Counted from the stretch's first letter, positions 1-13,470 are shown. The stretch is 64,000 bases of DNA from Molanna angustata (GCA_963576475.1 OY754964.1:6810486-6874485); one strand, 5' to 3'. Program-made: numbers and translations. Notes: generated from the letters alone by a model not told the origin.

Positions 1-854
<854 letters not shown>

Positions 855-1030
855 AGTCTCAGTGCACTGGTTTAGCTATCTAGTGGACGCGGATTCAAAT
901 CCTGTCTTGATCGATTTTGTTAGCATTAAATGCTATATATTCTCATACGTTCATATATACTTATCAATATACCTATAATCCTGATATGTTTAAGGGAATG
1001 TATGAGGATACATTGGTATATTTCATATAA
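855..1030 (+). repeat. Decayed tRNA-derived SINE (family 1)
   Basis: A B-box-like segment GATTCAAATCC at about 888-900 follows a tRNA-like head, and a CTTGATCGATTTTGTT stretch matches the head-body junction of the intact copies at 18589 and 40349. The distal part also resembles their body (GGGAATGTATGAGGATACAT). It is heavily mutated and lacks an A-rich tail. Confidence 0.5.
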
Positions 1031-1094
1031 CAAGAACTAATTACAGGTAACTTTCCATATTCTTTGTTATAAGCATATACGAATTATTTTAAAC

Positions 1095-1165
1095 TGCCTT
1101 AGCATAATGGTACTTAAGTTGAGCTTTGTGCTGGCGTTTTGGATTCGATTCCTAGCATGGGGTAA
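1095..1165 (+). other. tRNA-like segment, probably SINE head
   Basis: TAGCATAATGG resembles an A box and GGATTCGATTCC resembles a B box about 40 bases later, the spacing expected of a tRNA promoter. No full cloverleaf can be drawn, so a decayed SINE is likelier than a tRNA gene. Confidence 0.35.
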
Positions 1166-1169
1166 ATTC

Positions 1170-1796
1170 ATTAAAAATATTTTCCGGCGCAATCATTGAA
1201 TTTCCGCGTTTAATATTTAAGAAAAAAAAAATAATTACCAAAAAAGAATATAGTTAAGAAACTCTAAAAAGGCTAAAAACAAGAAACCCATAAATAGGTA
1301 AAATAATAATTAAAAATTAAAAATATTATTTGTCAGTAAATTTGATTGTTAATTACCTTCCCTTGATATAAGTAAATGTAATAAGAGTATTTATAAAACA
1401 CATTTGCGAGTATATTAGAGGTTATATTTATAACTGAAATGTGATAATTTCGGCCATAAAATCCCCGTATCTCTCACTAACAAAAGACGACACTGAGTTA
1501 CGTGTATTTTTTTATATTGTTTGTTATTCTTGTTTATTACAGGGCCGCATCTAAAGTCTTGGGCGCTTTACGCACTAAATCCAAAAGACTCCCCCTTCCT
1601 TTTAAATAATAATAAAGAAATTAAAAAAATACATTTGATATAAAGGAATTTTTAGGGTTCATAGGAAGACTAGGTATTCCATCAGAGCCTAATCCTTTGA
1701 TATGTTAAGTATCTGGATGGGTGAATTAGATATTCCCAATTGAAATCATGATAGAATTTTATTTTGTTTCGTAAAATAATTTGACATTTTATTATC
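1170..1796. other. AT-rich stretch, nothing recognised
   Basis: No repeat shared with the rest of the window and no coding similarity was seen. Confidence 0.5.
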
Positions 1797-2476
1797 AAAC
1801 TATCGATTTTTTCAAGAGAAATAATTTATCTTAACATATCGACAAAGTATCAAGCGAAGATACGCGAGATTTGTATGCAGGCTCTATATTTTTCACGGTT
1901 TTTCAACTTTGAAGTCCCAAAACACCAACTTAGAAGTTTCGCAGCATAAATATGTTCTATATATGGATTTACTCAGAATTCGGAGTAACACATTTAGTGT
2001 GTCTGTCTTTGTGTCTACCCCCCCTTATAATTTTTGATCCGCTCAATGCATACAGCCTAAAATTTAAGAATATATAGATAGTTATCAACTTGAATTTTTG
2101 CTTTATTTTTCCATATATCTCAAAAAGAATAAAAGCTAGAACGCTCGAAATTGGTATAAATTTAGACAAACACAAAATCTCAAATTTGTTTTTTTTTTAA
2201 ATTCCAGATTTTCTCAAACACTTTTTATCAGGATATTTTTTTTATGATAAATTTATGTGTTTAACTTCCTATATTTCCAAAATTAAAAAAAATGAAAAAG
2301 GGCGAAACTCCCCAACAAGATAATTCAATTTTCTCTAATAAATATAACCATTGTAGTAGTACATCTCAATATTTTTATACAAATTTTATAAAAAATTAAT
2401 TTGGTGACGACATCGTTTCATACAATTTGTAAGGCAGTATCTACACAATGTCTACGGGGAATCAATATTTTGATAT
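1797..2476 (-). repeat. CA-bearing dispersed repeat, copy D
   Basis: Antisense copy of the repeat seen complete at 11904-12910. It begins near the CTATCGATTTTTTCAAGAG end, carries the TTACTCAGAATTCGGAGTA block at 1969 and the conserved interior, then breaks off near 2476. Its CA/GT tract has shrunk to a few GTGTCTGT units and a C-run at 2019, unlike the other copies. Confidence 0.7.
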
Positions 2477-2494
2477 TTAATCTCTAAACATATG

Positions 2495-2665
2495 TACGTA
2501 TGAGCTACGAGATTCATTCTGAATGTAGTACCATTCTAGGTGAGACGAGGTTGCTGTGAGGAGATACGTACATTTATATTCTCTACTTTCTTTCATTAGG
2601 TTATATACAGCGACACACCTATCGTTGGTTTCCCCAAATTTAGCCAAGGAAACATAGAACATTAA
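2495..2665 (-). repeat. Dispersed repeat B, decayed copy
   Basis: Shares in antisense the blocks seen at 44137 and 59880: a CATTCTGAATGTAG segment, CTAGGTGAGACGAGG, then ACAGCGACACACCTATCG. Only part of the unit remains. Confidence 0.5.
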
Positions 2666-2669
2666 TACA

Positions 2670-3394
2670 TAATATATTTAAGGAACCAGGAAAATTCCAT
2701 GATGAGTTTTAATAAACAGCTTAATATTGAAAACTTTCAGATACATATATTGAGATTATATTAAAATAAAACAATTTGTTTTAGATTCTACGTGTATTAT
2801 ATTGAGAGTTATGACATGATGGTACGAATTAATGAATTACTAGTAGTATTTTACTGTTATTTATAAGTCGGTCAACGCTGAAAATAAACACATCCTTGCA
2901 CCCCGTACAAGTGGCGATTTTATTACCAAATGGTATTTCCAGTCCAGAAAAGCAAGATAATATTGTTTTCCTTGTAATTGGAGCACCAGATTGCTCTGTG
3001 CCTAGTGAAACACCACTATTGCACACCAACGATGACTCCGGTCCTGTATAGAAATCACCACATTATTGAAAAAGAAACCTGAGATAAATTTTTCTTCAAA
3101 TAAGCACCGCCATATCTCAATGTAAGAAAGAAAGATGAGCCTTTGATACCATTTATGTACATATAACTGTTTGAGTTAAATAAATGAAACATAAATTCAT
3201 TTTCATTTCATAAATGAAATATAAATTCATTTTCGTAAACTTTCATTTTGACAGCATTCAACAAAAGGAATGATAATGTATGATATTTAATTTCTATTAA
3301 ATGTAAACATGTTTGGAGTTTTAATGAAATAAAATTTTTTAATTCATTAACAGTGAAGTATTTTTATGAGTAAGTTTATTTTAGTTTTTAGTTT
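2670..3394. other. AT-rich stretch with a small local duplication
   Basis: Around 3183-3245 a segment containing TAAATTCATTTTC is repeated twice. Otherwise nothing was recognised. Confidence 0.45.
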
Positions 3395-3709
<315 letters not shown>

Positions 3710-3819
3710 TATTTCCTAGGAACTTTGAGGTACCTCCTATCATTCGACAGAAGCTGGACGAATCTACGCGGACTGGAATGTGTGGCACGTAATAGACTTT
3801 TTACCTGTAAGCACTTGCC

Positions 3820-3975
3820 CGTGATGAAGAATGTATGGGCATAGTGAAAAATTCTGCATAAATTTACAACGCTGGCAGAACTGGGTCATGATATTCCAGC
3901 ATGTCCAAAAAAAGCATGCACTGTATTTAAGAAACCAGCGGAACACAAATCAGGATCGATTGAGTGTCCGGTATT
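3820..3975 (+). pseudogene. LINE ORF1 zinc-knuckle remnant
   Basis: One frame reads through ELGHDIPACP, then KKAC and, after a spacer, EHKSGSIECP. This fits the tandem CCHC nucleic-acid-binding knuckles at the end of R1-type Gag proteins, where ORF1 packages the element RNA. The first cysteine pair is lost by mutation, and stops interrupt the frame on both sides. It lies about 75 bases before the endonuclease start, as expected for ORF1-ORF2 order. Confidence 0.6.
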
Positions 3976-4045
3976 ACAAGTCAGTATGTGTCGAACCCTT
4001 TTGACTATTGATTATGGCTCCTAACCTCAACCAAGATCATGTCAC

Positions 4046-4660
4046 ATTGGGCAGTTGAACCTTGGACGCGGTAGAGCAGCCACCGATGAACTGAAACAAC
4101 TTGCTCTCAGTTTGAACCTGGATGTTTGTTTAATTCAGGAACCATATTCCTGGGGTGGACGTCTGCTGGGTTTCGGTGCAGACGTGCGCGTGGCCTATGC
4201 ATGCAAGCACCCGCACTACTGGTCCTCTTCTCCTAAAATGCATTTCCATCCTTAATCCAGCCCTCAGGTTTGTTAAATTAGGCCATCTCTCTACGAACGC
4301 CGCTAACGTTGTAGAGATAATACTTCCTGGTGAATCTCTTAATCTTGTGTCTACATACTGTCATTCAGTGAGCTCGTGCCCCGTGGGACGAACAAAATTC
4401 TTGTTTTTTCCTGATGTGAGGACTAGACTTATTATAGACATATTTATGGACATTCCAATTAATCACAGGATACGACAGCTTTAATATTTACCTTCTTAGA
4501 TTCCGCCTTGTAAGCTCGTCCTCATGTCAGTTATGCCATTACCCCGACCAAACTTCGGAGCACATCCTCTGGGAATGCTCTAACCAAAATGTGTCCTACA
4601 ACAGAACGGAGCTTCTCGCTGCTGTACGTAGGCCTCTTCAAGGTCACATTTAGTGGTCTC
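4046..4660 (+). pseudogene. R1-type LINE ORF2 remnant (endonuclease fused to C-terminal domain)
   Basis: The first part reads LNLGRGRAATDELKQLA followed by LIQEPYSWGG, the classic N-terminus of R1-type apurinic-like endonucleases that nick the target site. A frameshift near 4240 moves the reading to another frame, where FVKLGHLS and EIILPGESLNLVSTY continue the same domain. After about 4420 similarity jumps to the extreme C-terminus, with CQLCHYPDQTSEHILWEC at about 4530-4585, a C-x2-C-x8-H-x4-C knuckle. The polymerase is missing. No intact protein can be made. Confidence 0.75.
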
Positions 4661-4699
4661 GCAGAAGAACTTTACAGCCTTCAAATTGTTTTGTCATAA

Positions 4700-5093
4700 T
4701 TATAGTGCCCTTTTATCTGCTGAATAAAAAAAATGAAATTCCAGAGTGTCCTAGGTCAACTCTCTGATGCCCAGTTTTACAGTCACAGGCTTGAAATAAT
4801 CTCGCGACAATCCATGTCTGTGAATATTATTTTAGTTGAATATAAAGTATTTTTGCCGGGTGAGATTGTAAGAGAAATAAACAGTGAATTAAACATCTTA
4901 AGAGTCATAATTATTTGGCAGAACCAATTGTTTATTTTTTGTGTTGATTGACGTAGGTGAAGGTGAAGGTCCACTCATAGCCTTTATGTCGTCCGAAGTT
5001 CTGATTCTCAGTATCGGCGAATCGGAAGATCTTCTTGCAAATATATGTGTGCTTGATCCATACATATCGAAAATTAAACTCCTTGCATTTTTC
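4700..5093. other. Nothing recognised
   Basis: Unique-looking AT-rich sequence up to the tandem array. Its right end already shows diverged pieces of the array unit. Confidence 0.45.
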
Positions 5094-5990
5094 AAGAGCG
5101 ATTTTATAGATAAACTTGTTGTGCGGTTTTAACGCGGTATTAACCTTTAGGTATAGCGTTTTATAGATGAACTTGTTGTGCGTTACTAACAAAACATATT
5201 TTATGAACATATTTTTATATATAAACTTGTTGTGCGGTTTTAACGCGGTATTAACCTTTAGGTATACCTAACGTTTTATAGATGAACTTGTTGTGCGGTA
5301 CTAACAAAACATATTTTATGAACATATTTTTATAGATAAACTTGTGCGGTTTTAACGCGGTATTAACCTTTAGGTATAACGTTTTATAGATGAACTTGCT
5401 GTTCGGTACTAACAAAACATATTTTATGAACATATTTTTATAGATAAACTTGTTGTGCGGTTTTAACGCGGTATTAACCTTTAGGTATAACGTTTTATAG
5501 ATGAACTTGTTGTGCGGTACTAACAAAACATATTTTATGAACATATTTTTATAGATAAACTTGTTGTGCGGTTTTAACGCGGTATTAACCTTTAGGTATA
5601 ACGTTTTATAGATGAACTTGTGCGGTACTAACAAAACATATTTTATGAACATATTTTTATATATAAACTTGTTGTGCGGTTTTAACGCGGTATTAACCTT
5701 TAGGTATAGCGTTTTATAGATGAACTTGTGGTGCGGTACTAACAAAACATATTTTATGAACATATTTTTATATATAAACTTGTTGTGCGGTTTTAACGCG
5801 GTATTAACCTTTAGGTATAACGTTTTATAGATGAACTTGTTGTGCGGTACTAACAAAACATATTTTATGAACATATTTTTATAGATAAACTTGTTGTGCG
5901 GTTTTAACGCGGTATTAACCTTTAGGCATAGCGTTTTATAGATGAACTTGTTGTGCGATACTAACATAACATATTTCATGAACATATTTT
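5094..5990. repeat. 111-bp tandem repeat, about 8 copies
   Basis: GAACATATTTTTATA recurs at 5205, 5320, 5428, 5539, 5647, 5758, 5869 and 5980, giving spacings of 115, 108, 111, 108, 111, 111 and 111. Each unit is itself two related halves of about 57 and 54 bp, both starting GAT(A/G)AACTTGTTGTGCGGT. Minus-strand reading frame stays open over 5251-5985 as a 37-codon repeat, because the indels there are multiples of three. Confidence 0.95.
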
Positions 5991-6341
5991 TTTAACAAAA
6001 CTTATTTTATAAAAATATTTAAACATACCATGTTTGTGACAACATACTTTACATAGAAGAACACCTTTGATATAAAATATTAAATAACATAATTACATTT
6101 ACACCAAGACAGCTGAAATTAGACTTCATTCTATATTAATGACCCGACGTAGTAACATACACCTTGTCACTTTTTGAAAAATATTGTATTGGAGCTGAAA
6201 AAACAAAAACCGTTTTGCTAATTTCGTTTTAATTTTTGCTGCATATAGTTTGTTAACCTTGGGTCTTGTATGTTTATCATAGGATACGTAGGTCACTGTT
6301 TTTTTAACATGTTTTATAATTGTTTAAACAAATAAATTTCC
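5991..6341. other. Nothing recognised
   Basis: AT-rich spacer between two tandem arrays. Confidence 0.45.
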
Positions 6342-6470
6342 GATATCAAGCACTTTTGATGAGATATACTATACAATATTTCTGATATCAAGCACTTTTG
6401 ATGAGATATACTATACAATATTTCTGATATCAAGCACTTTTGATGAGATATAGGTACTATACAATATTTT
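6342..6470. repeat. 42-bp tandem repeat, 3 copies
   Basis: GATATCAAGCACTTTTGATG starts at 6342, 6384 and 6426. The first two copies are nearly identical and the third has a small insertion (TAGGTACTATAC). Confidence 0.95.
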
Positions 6471-8469
6471 TCGTGTTGACTCCTTTACAATAAAGTTTGT
6501 TGTAATAATATTATTTTGTAAAATATAATATAAAACAATTAAAAAATGTAATAATAAATAATATAATATTTGAAAATATGATATACGTGGATAATTAATT
6601 TTTTCCAACAGTTATTTTCAATTCAAAGTAAGAATTAAACATATTTCCTATTAAACTCTACACGCAAACAACAAGCCACATTTACAAAATCCAAAGTTAT
6701 TTACATAAAGCCACGCCGTGGATTCTGTCTTCAAAACAAACAGGCTTCAAAAAAATTGTAAACCGCCGGGAACTGAACCAAGAAAGAGACTTTAATGATA
6801 ATCCGGGATTCCCAAAATACCACATAAACAAATAAAAAGTTTTATTTTATTTTATACTAAATGCTTTGAAAGATTATATTATACGTTACTTTTGGAAGGC
6901 GCTCCGTTCCGTTATCCGTTAAGTTCTGTTTATATTTATTCCGTTATTGTTAGGGTACGTTTATATCCGCGTCGGTTAAAAGCTTTGCTGTTTCTTGGAA
7001 ATATTAAGCTCTCGGTAAAGCGCATTTGATGGATCACATCATTTCCTTAAAGTATCGAAATAGAAGTTTTTTGTGTCATGAAATCGTGCTTTGGAATCAC
7101 GCGATGTCATTCTCAATATTATTTTCATCTCAGGTAGGAAAGTTTTATCGGGTGTCGGCGTAAAAAAGCCAATGAGAAAATATCTTACGACAAAAAAGCA
7201 AGAAAACTTCACGACGAATTAAAGTGAAACTTTATTATTATCCTATTGAATAATGCACGGAGTTTTCACTGGTCCACTAATAAAGCAATGCAACATTGCC
7301 TCTTTTATAAATTGTGGTAGACTGTATAACTCTCTATCAACCATCAATTAAATAAATGCAAATCAAATTAATATTTAATCAAGTAGGGGGTCAGAAGTTA
7401 GGTTACGTAAGAGATTTTATAACTATTTATAACAAGGAAAGTGAGCAAAACATTACTATATTAAAAAAGTACCAGCGTTTTACACATTGTAAAATTATAT
7501 CTTTTTACTTATCTTCTTCGTTTAGTGTCGTGTCATATTCATCCAAAGTTGACTATTGAGAATTGATATAAGTAAGTAATGTTTACAAGTTTATATCACC
7601 TACGACATGAATATGTCATTGTACACGGTATTAAAATTAAAATACTCGCATTAAAATATTTGGCTGTATAAGAGCTATCATGTCTGATAATAATTTACAA
7701 GTTGTTTGTAAAAAAAATGTCCTAATGTGATGAATTTTTGTCACGACATATTTTGTCGGTTTGCTTCCGGTAAACTAGAGGTTTTTAATATAAATATGGT
7801 GTTTATAAAAATGATTGATTATAAATATGTAAGTCTTTATGATTTGATTAACACATTATATGCATTTGACTTTTCTACACATGGTTATATTACTGGGATA
7901 AAATACAAATTTAATTGTAACCATTCCATATAATTACATAGAGCATATTTTTTCAATAATTCTAAATTTTATTTCGCTATTTACACCACAAATGTGGACT
8001 TTTTTTATATACTATCGTTATTGTGCTCTGCTTCGTCCAATTGCATATATTTTTCTGTAAGTTTTGTAGGTTTGTATTTTTTTCATTTCTGCTTGAGATT
8101 CATGTTGGCACATATCATCCAATATGATTCAATGTCGTGAAAAAATCTACTGGTTACTGCTGGTTTTAAAATATTTTAATTTCTATTTGAATTAAAAAGT
8201 TATCTTAAAACAAATTTAACCGTTATCAAACTAACAATTTTCTATCATAATCTTTTTATTGTTTTGAACTATTATTTTTAATCCTAGAGTAATGTATTTT
8301 TATTTAATTATATATTGATGTTTGGTTAAAATAGTATTCGATGGATGCATGCAAAATGGACTGTATTAGGTAGGATCATTGGTTTCACTTATTCAATTAA
8401 TGTTAAATTTGTGGTTTTCCAATAAATTACTCTTTGGACGTTGTTATGTCTAGTGTTCTGTTGTAAAGA
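6471..8469. other. 2-kb AT-rich stretch, nothing convincing
   Basis: A GCCGGGAACTGAACC segment at about 6763 resembles an inverted tRNA B box and could be an old antisense SINE, but there is no clear body. Short frames at 7356 and 7727 show no recognisable domain. Confidence 0.45.
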
Positions 8470-9089
8470 CTCTAGACCAGGGGTGGCCGACTTGATTAGA
8501 TTCAAGATCTACTATTTACTGAGGAAGCCCTGTGCGATCTACCAATTACATACATCTTGAAATTTTAAATGAAACAGCATAGTTCAGTACACAATTAAGT
8601 AGTATTTTTTATTTTATTAAGAGGGAAAACATAAAACTGAAAATTATTCTAAGTAACTACTTATGTATATTAGTGTGAACACTGCGTCTGAGCATCTTCC
8701 GCTAGATTAGCAAAATCAGGTTTAAGTTGGAATTTGGCAACCTTAAAGAATCCAGTGTATGAACGTCTGTCAAGCGAGAACGGTGTTTATTTTTTGTTTG
8801 TTTTAAGAAGGAAAATGCTGACTCATATAAATATGTATGTTGAACAAAAACACGAATGCAATTGTTCAACACATTTCTTCAAACATGGATATTTCTCGTT
8901 GGAAACCAATGCCCAGAAATCTAGATCCATAAAGTAACGTGATAACGTGAACGTAACGTGATGCGTGCAGCAGTTGGTGATTACGTTGCGCAGTCTGTTC
9001 TACGTATTTATGTATGTTTATATTTTTTGCCTTGCCACGATCGACTGGACTAATATCCGATCGACCGGTTGGCCACCCCTGCTCTAGAC
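8470..9089. mobile_element. Non-autonomous hAT element with 8-bp target duplications
   Basis: The element spans 8478-9081 (604 bp). It starts CAGGGGTGGCC and ends GGCCACCCCTG, the terminal inverted repeat style of hAT transposons, and is flanked by CTCTAGAC at 8470-8477 and again at 9082-9089. Inside I see only short disrupted frames, so it cannot encode its own transposase and would need one in trans. Confidence 0.92.
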
Positions 9090-9325
9090 CAATATAATCG
9101 TGTACGAATAAAAAGTAACTTAACAAGTCTAACATTATAAAGATATTTTATGGGTACGACTATTTTGAGTGTTGAATTGACCGAATGAATTGTGTATTCG
9201 ATCGTATATTACGAGATTTAGATTCCTAAAAAACGTTTTTATTTTATTATACTTACACCACACTAAACAAATTTAAAAGAGAAATGTTTAATAAATCATT
9301 TGTAAAGAGAAATGTATAATAAAGC

Positions 9326-9508
9326 AAACAAACAAATAAACAAACCTACAAACAAACAAATAAACAAACCTACAAACAAACAAATAAACAAACCTACAAA
9401 CAAACAAATAAACAAACCTACAAACAAACAAATAAACAAACCTACAAACAAACAAATAAACAAACCTACAAACAAACAAATAAACAAACCTACAAACAAA
9501 CAAATAAA
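9326..9508. repeat. 24-bp tandem repeat, about 7.5 copies
   Basis: Unit AACCTACAAACAAACAAATA plus AACA, with CCTAC recurring every 24 bases from 9345. Because 24 is a multiple of three, all frames without a stop stay open; these frames are not genes. Confidence 0.97.
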
Positions 9509-9624
9509 TAAAAAAATAATTAAATAAAGAATTAATTAAATAAATTAATTAATTAATAAATAAATAAGTAAATAAAATAAATAAATAAATTAATGAATAA
9601 ATAAATAAATATAAAAATAAATAA

Positions 9625-9720
<96 letters not shown>

Positions 9721-9870
9721 AAAAAACAAATAAATAAATAAACAAATAAATAAATAAATAAAAAAAAATACATAAATGAATAAATAAATAAATAAATAAT
9801 AAAAAATAAACAAATAAATGAACAAATAAATAAATAAATAAAATTTAAAAATTAAATAATAAGTAAATAA
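9509..9870. repeat. (AAAT)n low-complexity tract
   Basis: Mostly AAAT tetranucleotides with scattered AATT, AAAC and A-run interruptions. It probably expanded from the neighbouring AAACAAAT array. Confidence 0.95.
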
Positions 9871-10582
9871 TAATAATAAATGGATTATACACAAACAACT
9901 AAACATATTATATTTGACAATAACTAGAAGTATGATAAACAGTTAAGTTAAGAAAGAAACTATAACACTAATGAATTGCCGTCGCGTTGGAAAGTGGAGG
10001 TTCTTCCCCTTCAGTTTTCATAATATATCTTGATAATTTTCTTTTATTATCTCTCAGATAACTTTTCTCTACGTTATAAATGAGACTTCTTAATAATAAA
10101 TAGTAATGCACGGGGTGTCTCAATGTAATAATAATTAATATTATCATCCCTTACTTCTTACTCGACAAATTTCATTATCGTTAAGTGCATCTTCAAACTG
10201 TAATTACTCCGTACTTAATTAGTTCTTTAATATTTTTCGCATATTACTTAATCTGATCTCGGATTACTCTGTAGCTATTAGAATGCTCGTTAAATAACAA
10301 TTTCCAAACTTTTGATAGTAAAATTAATGTTTCAAGATATGCAATTAAAAAAGTTTACTGTAAAAATGTTTATAGAGAAATTAAGATTATACACAAGCAC
10401 TGTAAAGCCAATCAAAGCAGAAAAATGTAATGTAGATAATATATTGTGAAGAAAAGATATGTTAATTTTACTCACTGGGATGTCTCGTATTAGGCCATTT
10501 GATTAAAATGATAAAAAAGTATATCAATATTGTAAAAAAATAATTTCATAATAGTAAAAGTATTTTTCAATAAAGTTTATTT
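9871..10582. other. Nothing recognised
   Basis: AT-rich sequence with no shared repeat or coding motif noticed. Confidence 0.45.
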
Positions 10583-11105
10583 ACTTATACATACCATCAC
10601 GTGTCCCTCACGGGGTTGGCAGAAAAACAGAACGTCACATTTTTCTATCTTGAAATACATTCATGCATCGTCGGTTCATGCTTTTTACATTTCCACTGTA
10701 CAGAATATCGTATATGTGGTCGTGCCATCCTTTTCTTGGGCAAAACCGATCTCTTTTTCCATTCCTGTCCGTCTAGTATATTTTCTTCGTCAGGCGATCC
10801 TCATTAATTCTTTCCAAGTGGCCAAACCATCGCAATGTGTTAATTTTCATCTTTTAATTATTCAATTACATCTTTCTTCATCTTACATTCTTTCATTGTG
10901 TCCTCGTTTCGTACCCTGTATACATCGTTCTATTACAAATTCGTCTTTGTGATCTCATTTCACCTGCATTTATTATACTTACGTGCGTCTTCTGCCATGT
11001 CCAGGTTTCACTTGCATACGTCAAGGTCGGCACTACGATTGCGTCATGAATGTCAAATTTTGGCATTCTTTGATATGTTGCGATCTTCACTCTTGTTCTT
11101 CATAC
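10583..11105 (-). pseudogene. LINE reverse-transcriptase C-terminal remnant (LINE family A)
   Basis: On the minus strand the frame reads KFDIHDAIVVPTLTYASETW, then EMRSQRRICNR, the segment just after the polymerase palm in many insect non-LTR elements. Further 3' and in shifted frames come LRWFGHLER-like, LTKKIY-like and MNRRCMNV-like pieces that match the better preserved copy at 21870-22175. The 3' end reaches the CCCGTGAGGGACACGTGATGG tail near 10590-10612. Several frameshifts and stops make it a pseudogene; the 5' part is absent, as is usual for LINE insertions. Confidence 0.75.
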
Positions 11106-11124
11106 TTATTTTAAATAATTTACT

Positions 11125-11235
11125 TACACGCATGCCAGCCATTTACTTCGTGGAGTAGGCAGAGAAATATGAACGCCACATTTTCCATCTTGACACCTAT
11201 CCATCACCTCATCAACATTCATTTATCGTCTCATA
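11125..11235 (-). pseudogene. Second LINE family A tail
   Basis: Minus strand encodes MNVDEVMDRCQDGK followed by serine/leucine-rich end and a tail similar to that of 10583-10660. It lies only 20 bases from the first tail and in the same orientation, so two 5'-truncated insertions sit end to end. Confidence 0.6.
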
Positions 11236-11903
11236 CATCTTCGTCTGTAATTATTTAATTGTTTAAATGTCTGTATTTATTAGACTAAATTTTGTAATGA
11301 AATGATTGAGAAATACAATATCTTTTGCCGGCAAAACCAATTGTGTACGACTTTACTGGTTACAGAGAGTAAATTTTTTTTAATCATTTATCTCTCAGAG
11401 TTTACGTTAAAATGTAGGTATTATTTTTGCACTTTTATACAATAAAGAGATCCTCATTTCAACGGTAAATTAAATACGGTAAATGATCCTCATTTCTATG
11501 TTTATTGAAATCATTGTATGGAATATTTTCATTAGTTTGTTTACTAGTGTTTATTGCGACTTTGTGTTAATCTTTGAACATTTATTTTTCAAATAAAAGT
11601 AAAAATATTGTTTGAACAAGGAGGGAGTTAACACGGGTTTAATTAAAGTACGGGCAGGTATATCTGCTAATAAAGGATGTCTACAACGAGAGATGTTAAG
11701 GAAATATTTCTTCCAGGAAGAACGGGAAAATTAAAATTTCTTCAACTAATGTTTTTTTACTCTCTACTCCTCCTATATATGTGATACTAATATATACACA
11801 GAGTCATGATTTTGCTATTTACAATAATATATTTTTTCCAGTAGGTACTGACAGATAAGTGAAGTTGAATTAAATTGTATAAAAAAAATAAAAAGCAAAT
11901 ATT
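11236..11903. other. Nothing recognised
   Basis: AT-rich spacer. Confidence 0.45.
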
Positions 11904-12910
11904 ACTAGTTGCATGTAACACATGAGATCCAACTGTCGATAGCGATAGTAGGTACGTATAGTTGAAGAATAAGTACCAAACTATAAACCCATAAATACAA
12001 ATTATTTAATATTTTAAGATATTTGGTTTTCTATATAACACATGTACCTAGGTATGTATGTCAAGATAGGATAGTATGGAGGTCAGTCCTTTTTTCCTAC
12101 CCAGAATATGAAAACAGAATGATGGTATGTATGTATATTTGGAGATTAGTAACAAACTATTAAGTCTCCTTAGATATTGTGTGTAGGCTACAACCATACA
12201 AATTGTATGAAACAATGTCGTCACTAAATTCATTTTTTATAAAAGTTGTTAAAAAAATGAGATGTGTTAATACAATGTTAATAATTTTTATAGACAATTA
12301 AATTATCTAGTTGAGGTATTTCGGCTTTTTTCGATATTTTTAAAAAAAATGGAAATATAGGCAGTTAAACTCATAAATTTATAATAAAAAAAATATTTTT
12401 TTTAATAAAAAATGTTTGAGAAACACTGGAATTTTTTTAAAAAAATAAATTTGAGATTTTGTATTCGTCTATGTTTATACTAATTTTCAGCTTTCTAGCT
12501 TTTATGGTTTCTGAGATATATGGAAAAATAAACCAAAATTTCAAAAGTTTATAACCCCTGCCTGAAACAAAAATTCATAATTCTGAGTATAAAAGTTTTG
12601 TAGGCCTATAACTGTTTATATATTCTAAAAATTTGGGCTCTGTAAATTGAGCGGATCAAAAGTTATAAGGGGACACACACACACACACACACCACACACA
12701 CACAAAACTCACATAAAATGTTCTACTCCGAATTCTGAGTAAATCCATGTATGGGAACATATGTATATGCTGCGAGACCTCTAATTGGTGTTATTAGCAT
12801 GCAAAAAGTCCACTACGCCATACAAAATTTTCCTTCGTACACGCATCTTGGCTTAATAATGTCGATTCATTCAGAGAATTGAATTCTCATGAACGAATCG
12901 ACAGTTGGAT
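11904..12910 (+). repeat. CA-bearing dispersed repeat, copy A (most complete)
   Basis: Starts ACTAGTTGCATGTAACACA, meets ATCCAACTGTCGAT at 11927-11940 and ends ATCGACAGTTGGAT at 12897-12910, which is the exact inverse of the latter. A short interrupted CA tract lies at 12672-12704. Related copies are at 1797, 3395, 45695 and 62089. It has no coding capacity. I found no target duplication, so its transposon class is open. Confidence 0.88.
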
Positions 12911-13330
12911 GATAATTAAAAAAATTAAATACATTTACTTCGTGGCTATTTCAAATTCTAATTTTATAAAATCATTTGATGAAAAAAATCAGAAAAAAAC
13001 CCCGCTGTAGGAAACGAGATTATGTGAATTTGGCATGCTCGTAACATTATAATATTACCGTTCATTATGTCAGCCACTGGCATTATTCCAAAATCGGTTA
13101 GCCGTAATTAAGAAATTACAGATTCACCGAAAAAGTTAATTATGAAAATGGAAAAAAATATTATCTGTACAGGTGAATTAGGTACTCCCAATTGAAAGCG
13201 TGATCGGTGCGTTTGTTGCATCATATTTTGATCTATTAAATAATTTACAATTTACGAATTGATCGATCTGCAAATCCTTGTGGGAAAGTTTATAATGGTA
13301 ATAAAAATATTAGTTTATAATGGTAATATG

Positions 13331-13470
13331 GTATCATGCAGAGATTGTATACCTACTGTGACACACTCTGAAGATGGTCATCCATTGTCCAATACTAGTT
13401 AGTATCAAAATGTATCATGCAGAGATGGCATACCTACTCTGACACATTCTGAAGATGGTCTTACTTTAAT
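13331..13470. repeat. 81-bp direct duplication
   Basis: GTATCATGCAGAGAT starts at 13331 and again at 13412, followed in both by ACCTACT.TGACACA and TTCTGAAGATGGTC or CTCTGAAGATGGTC. Confidence 0.85.

Larger units (their letters stand above)
3760..4690 (+). mobile_element. R1-clade LINE remnant, internally deleted
   Basis: The order is zinc-knuckle end of ORF1, endonuclease start of ORF2, then the cysteine/histidine C-terminal domain of ORF2, all on + strand. The reverse-transcriptase core that should lie between is absent: about 600 bases cover what usually takes around 3 kb. Together the pieces match the architecture of R1-type site-specific LINEs (R1, TRAS, SART, Waldo), but the exact family is not decided. 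The element is dead. Confidence 0.75.

Noticed and set aside
5251..5985. 244-codon frame as a real repeat protein gene
   Set aside because: No flanking gene structure; open frame follows from unit length divisible by three and 3-bp slippage. Kept only as a finding.
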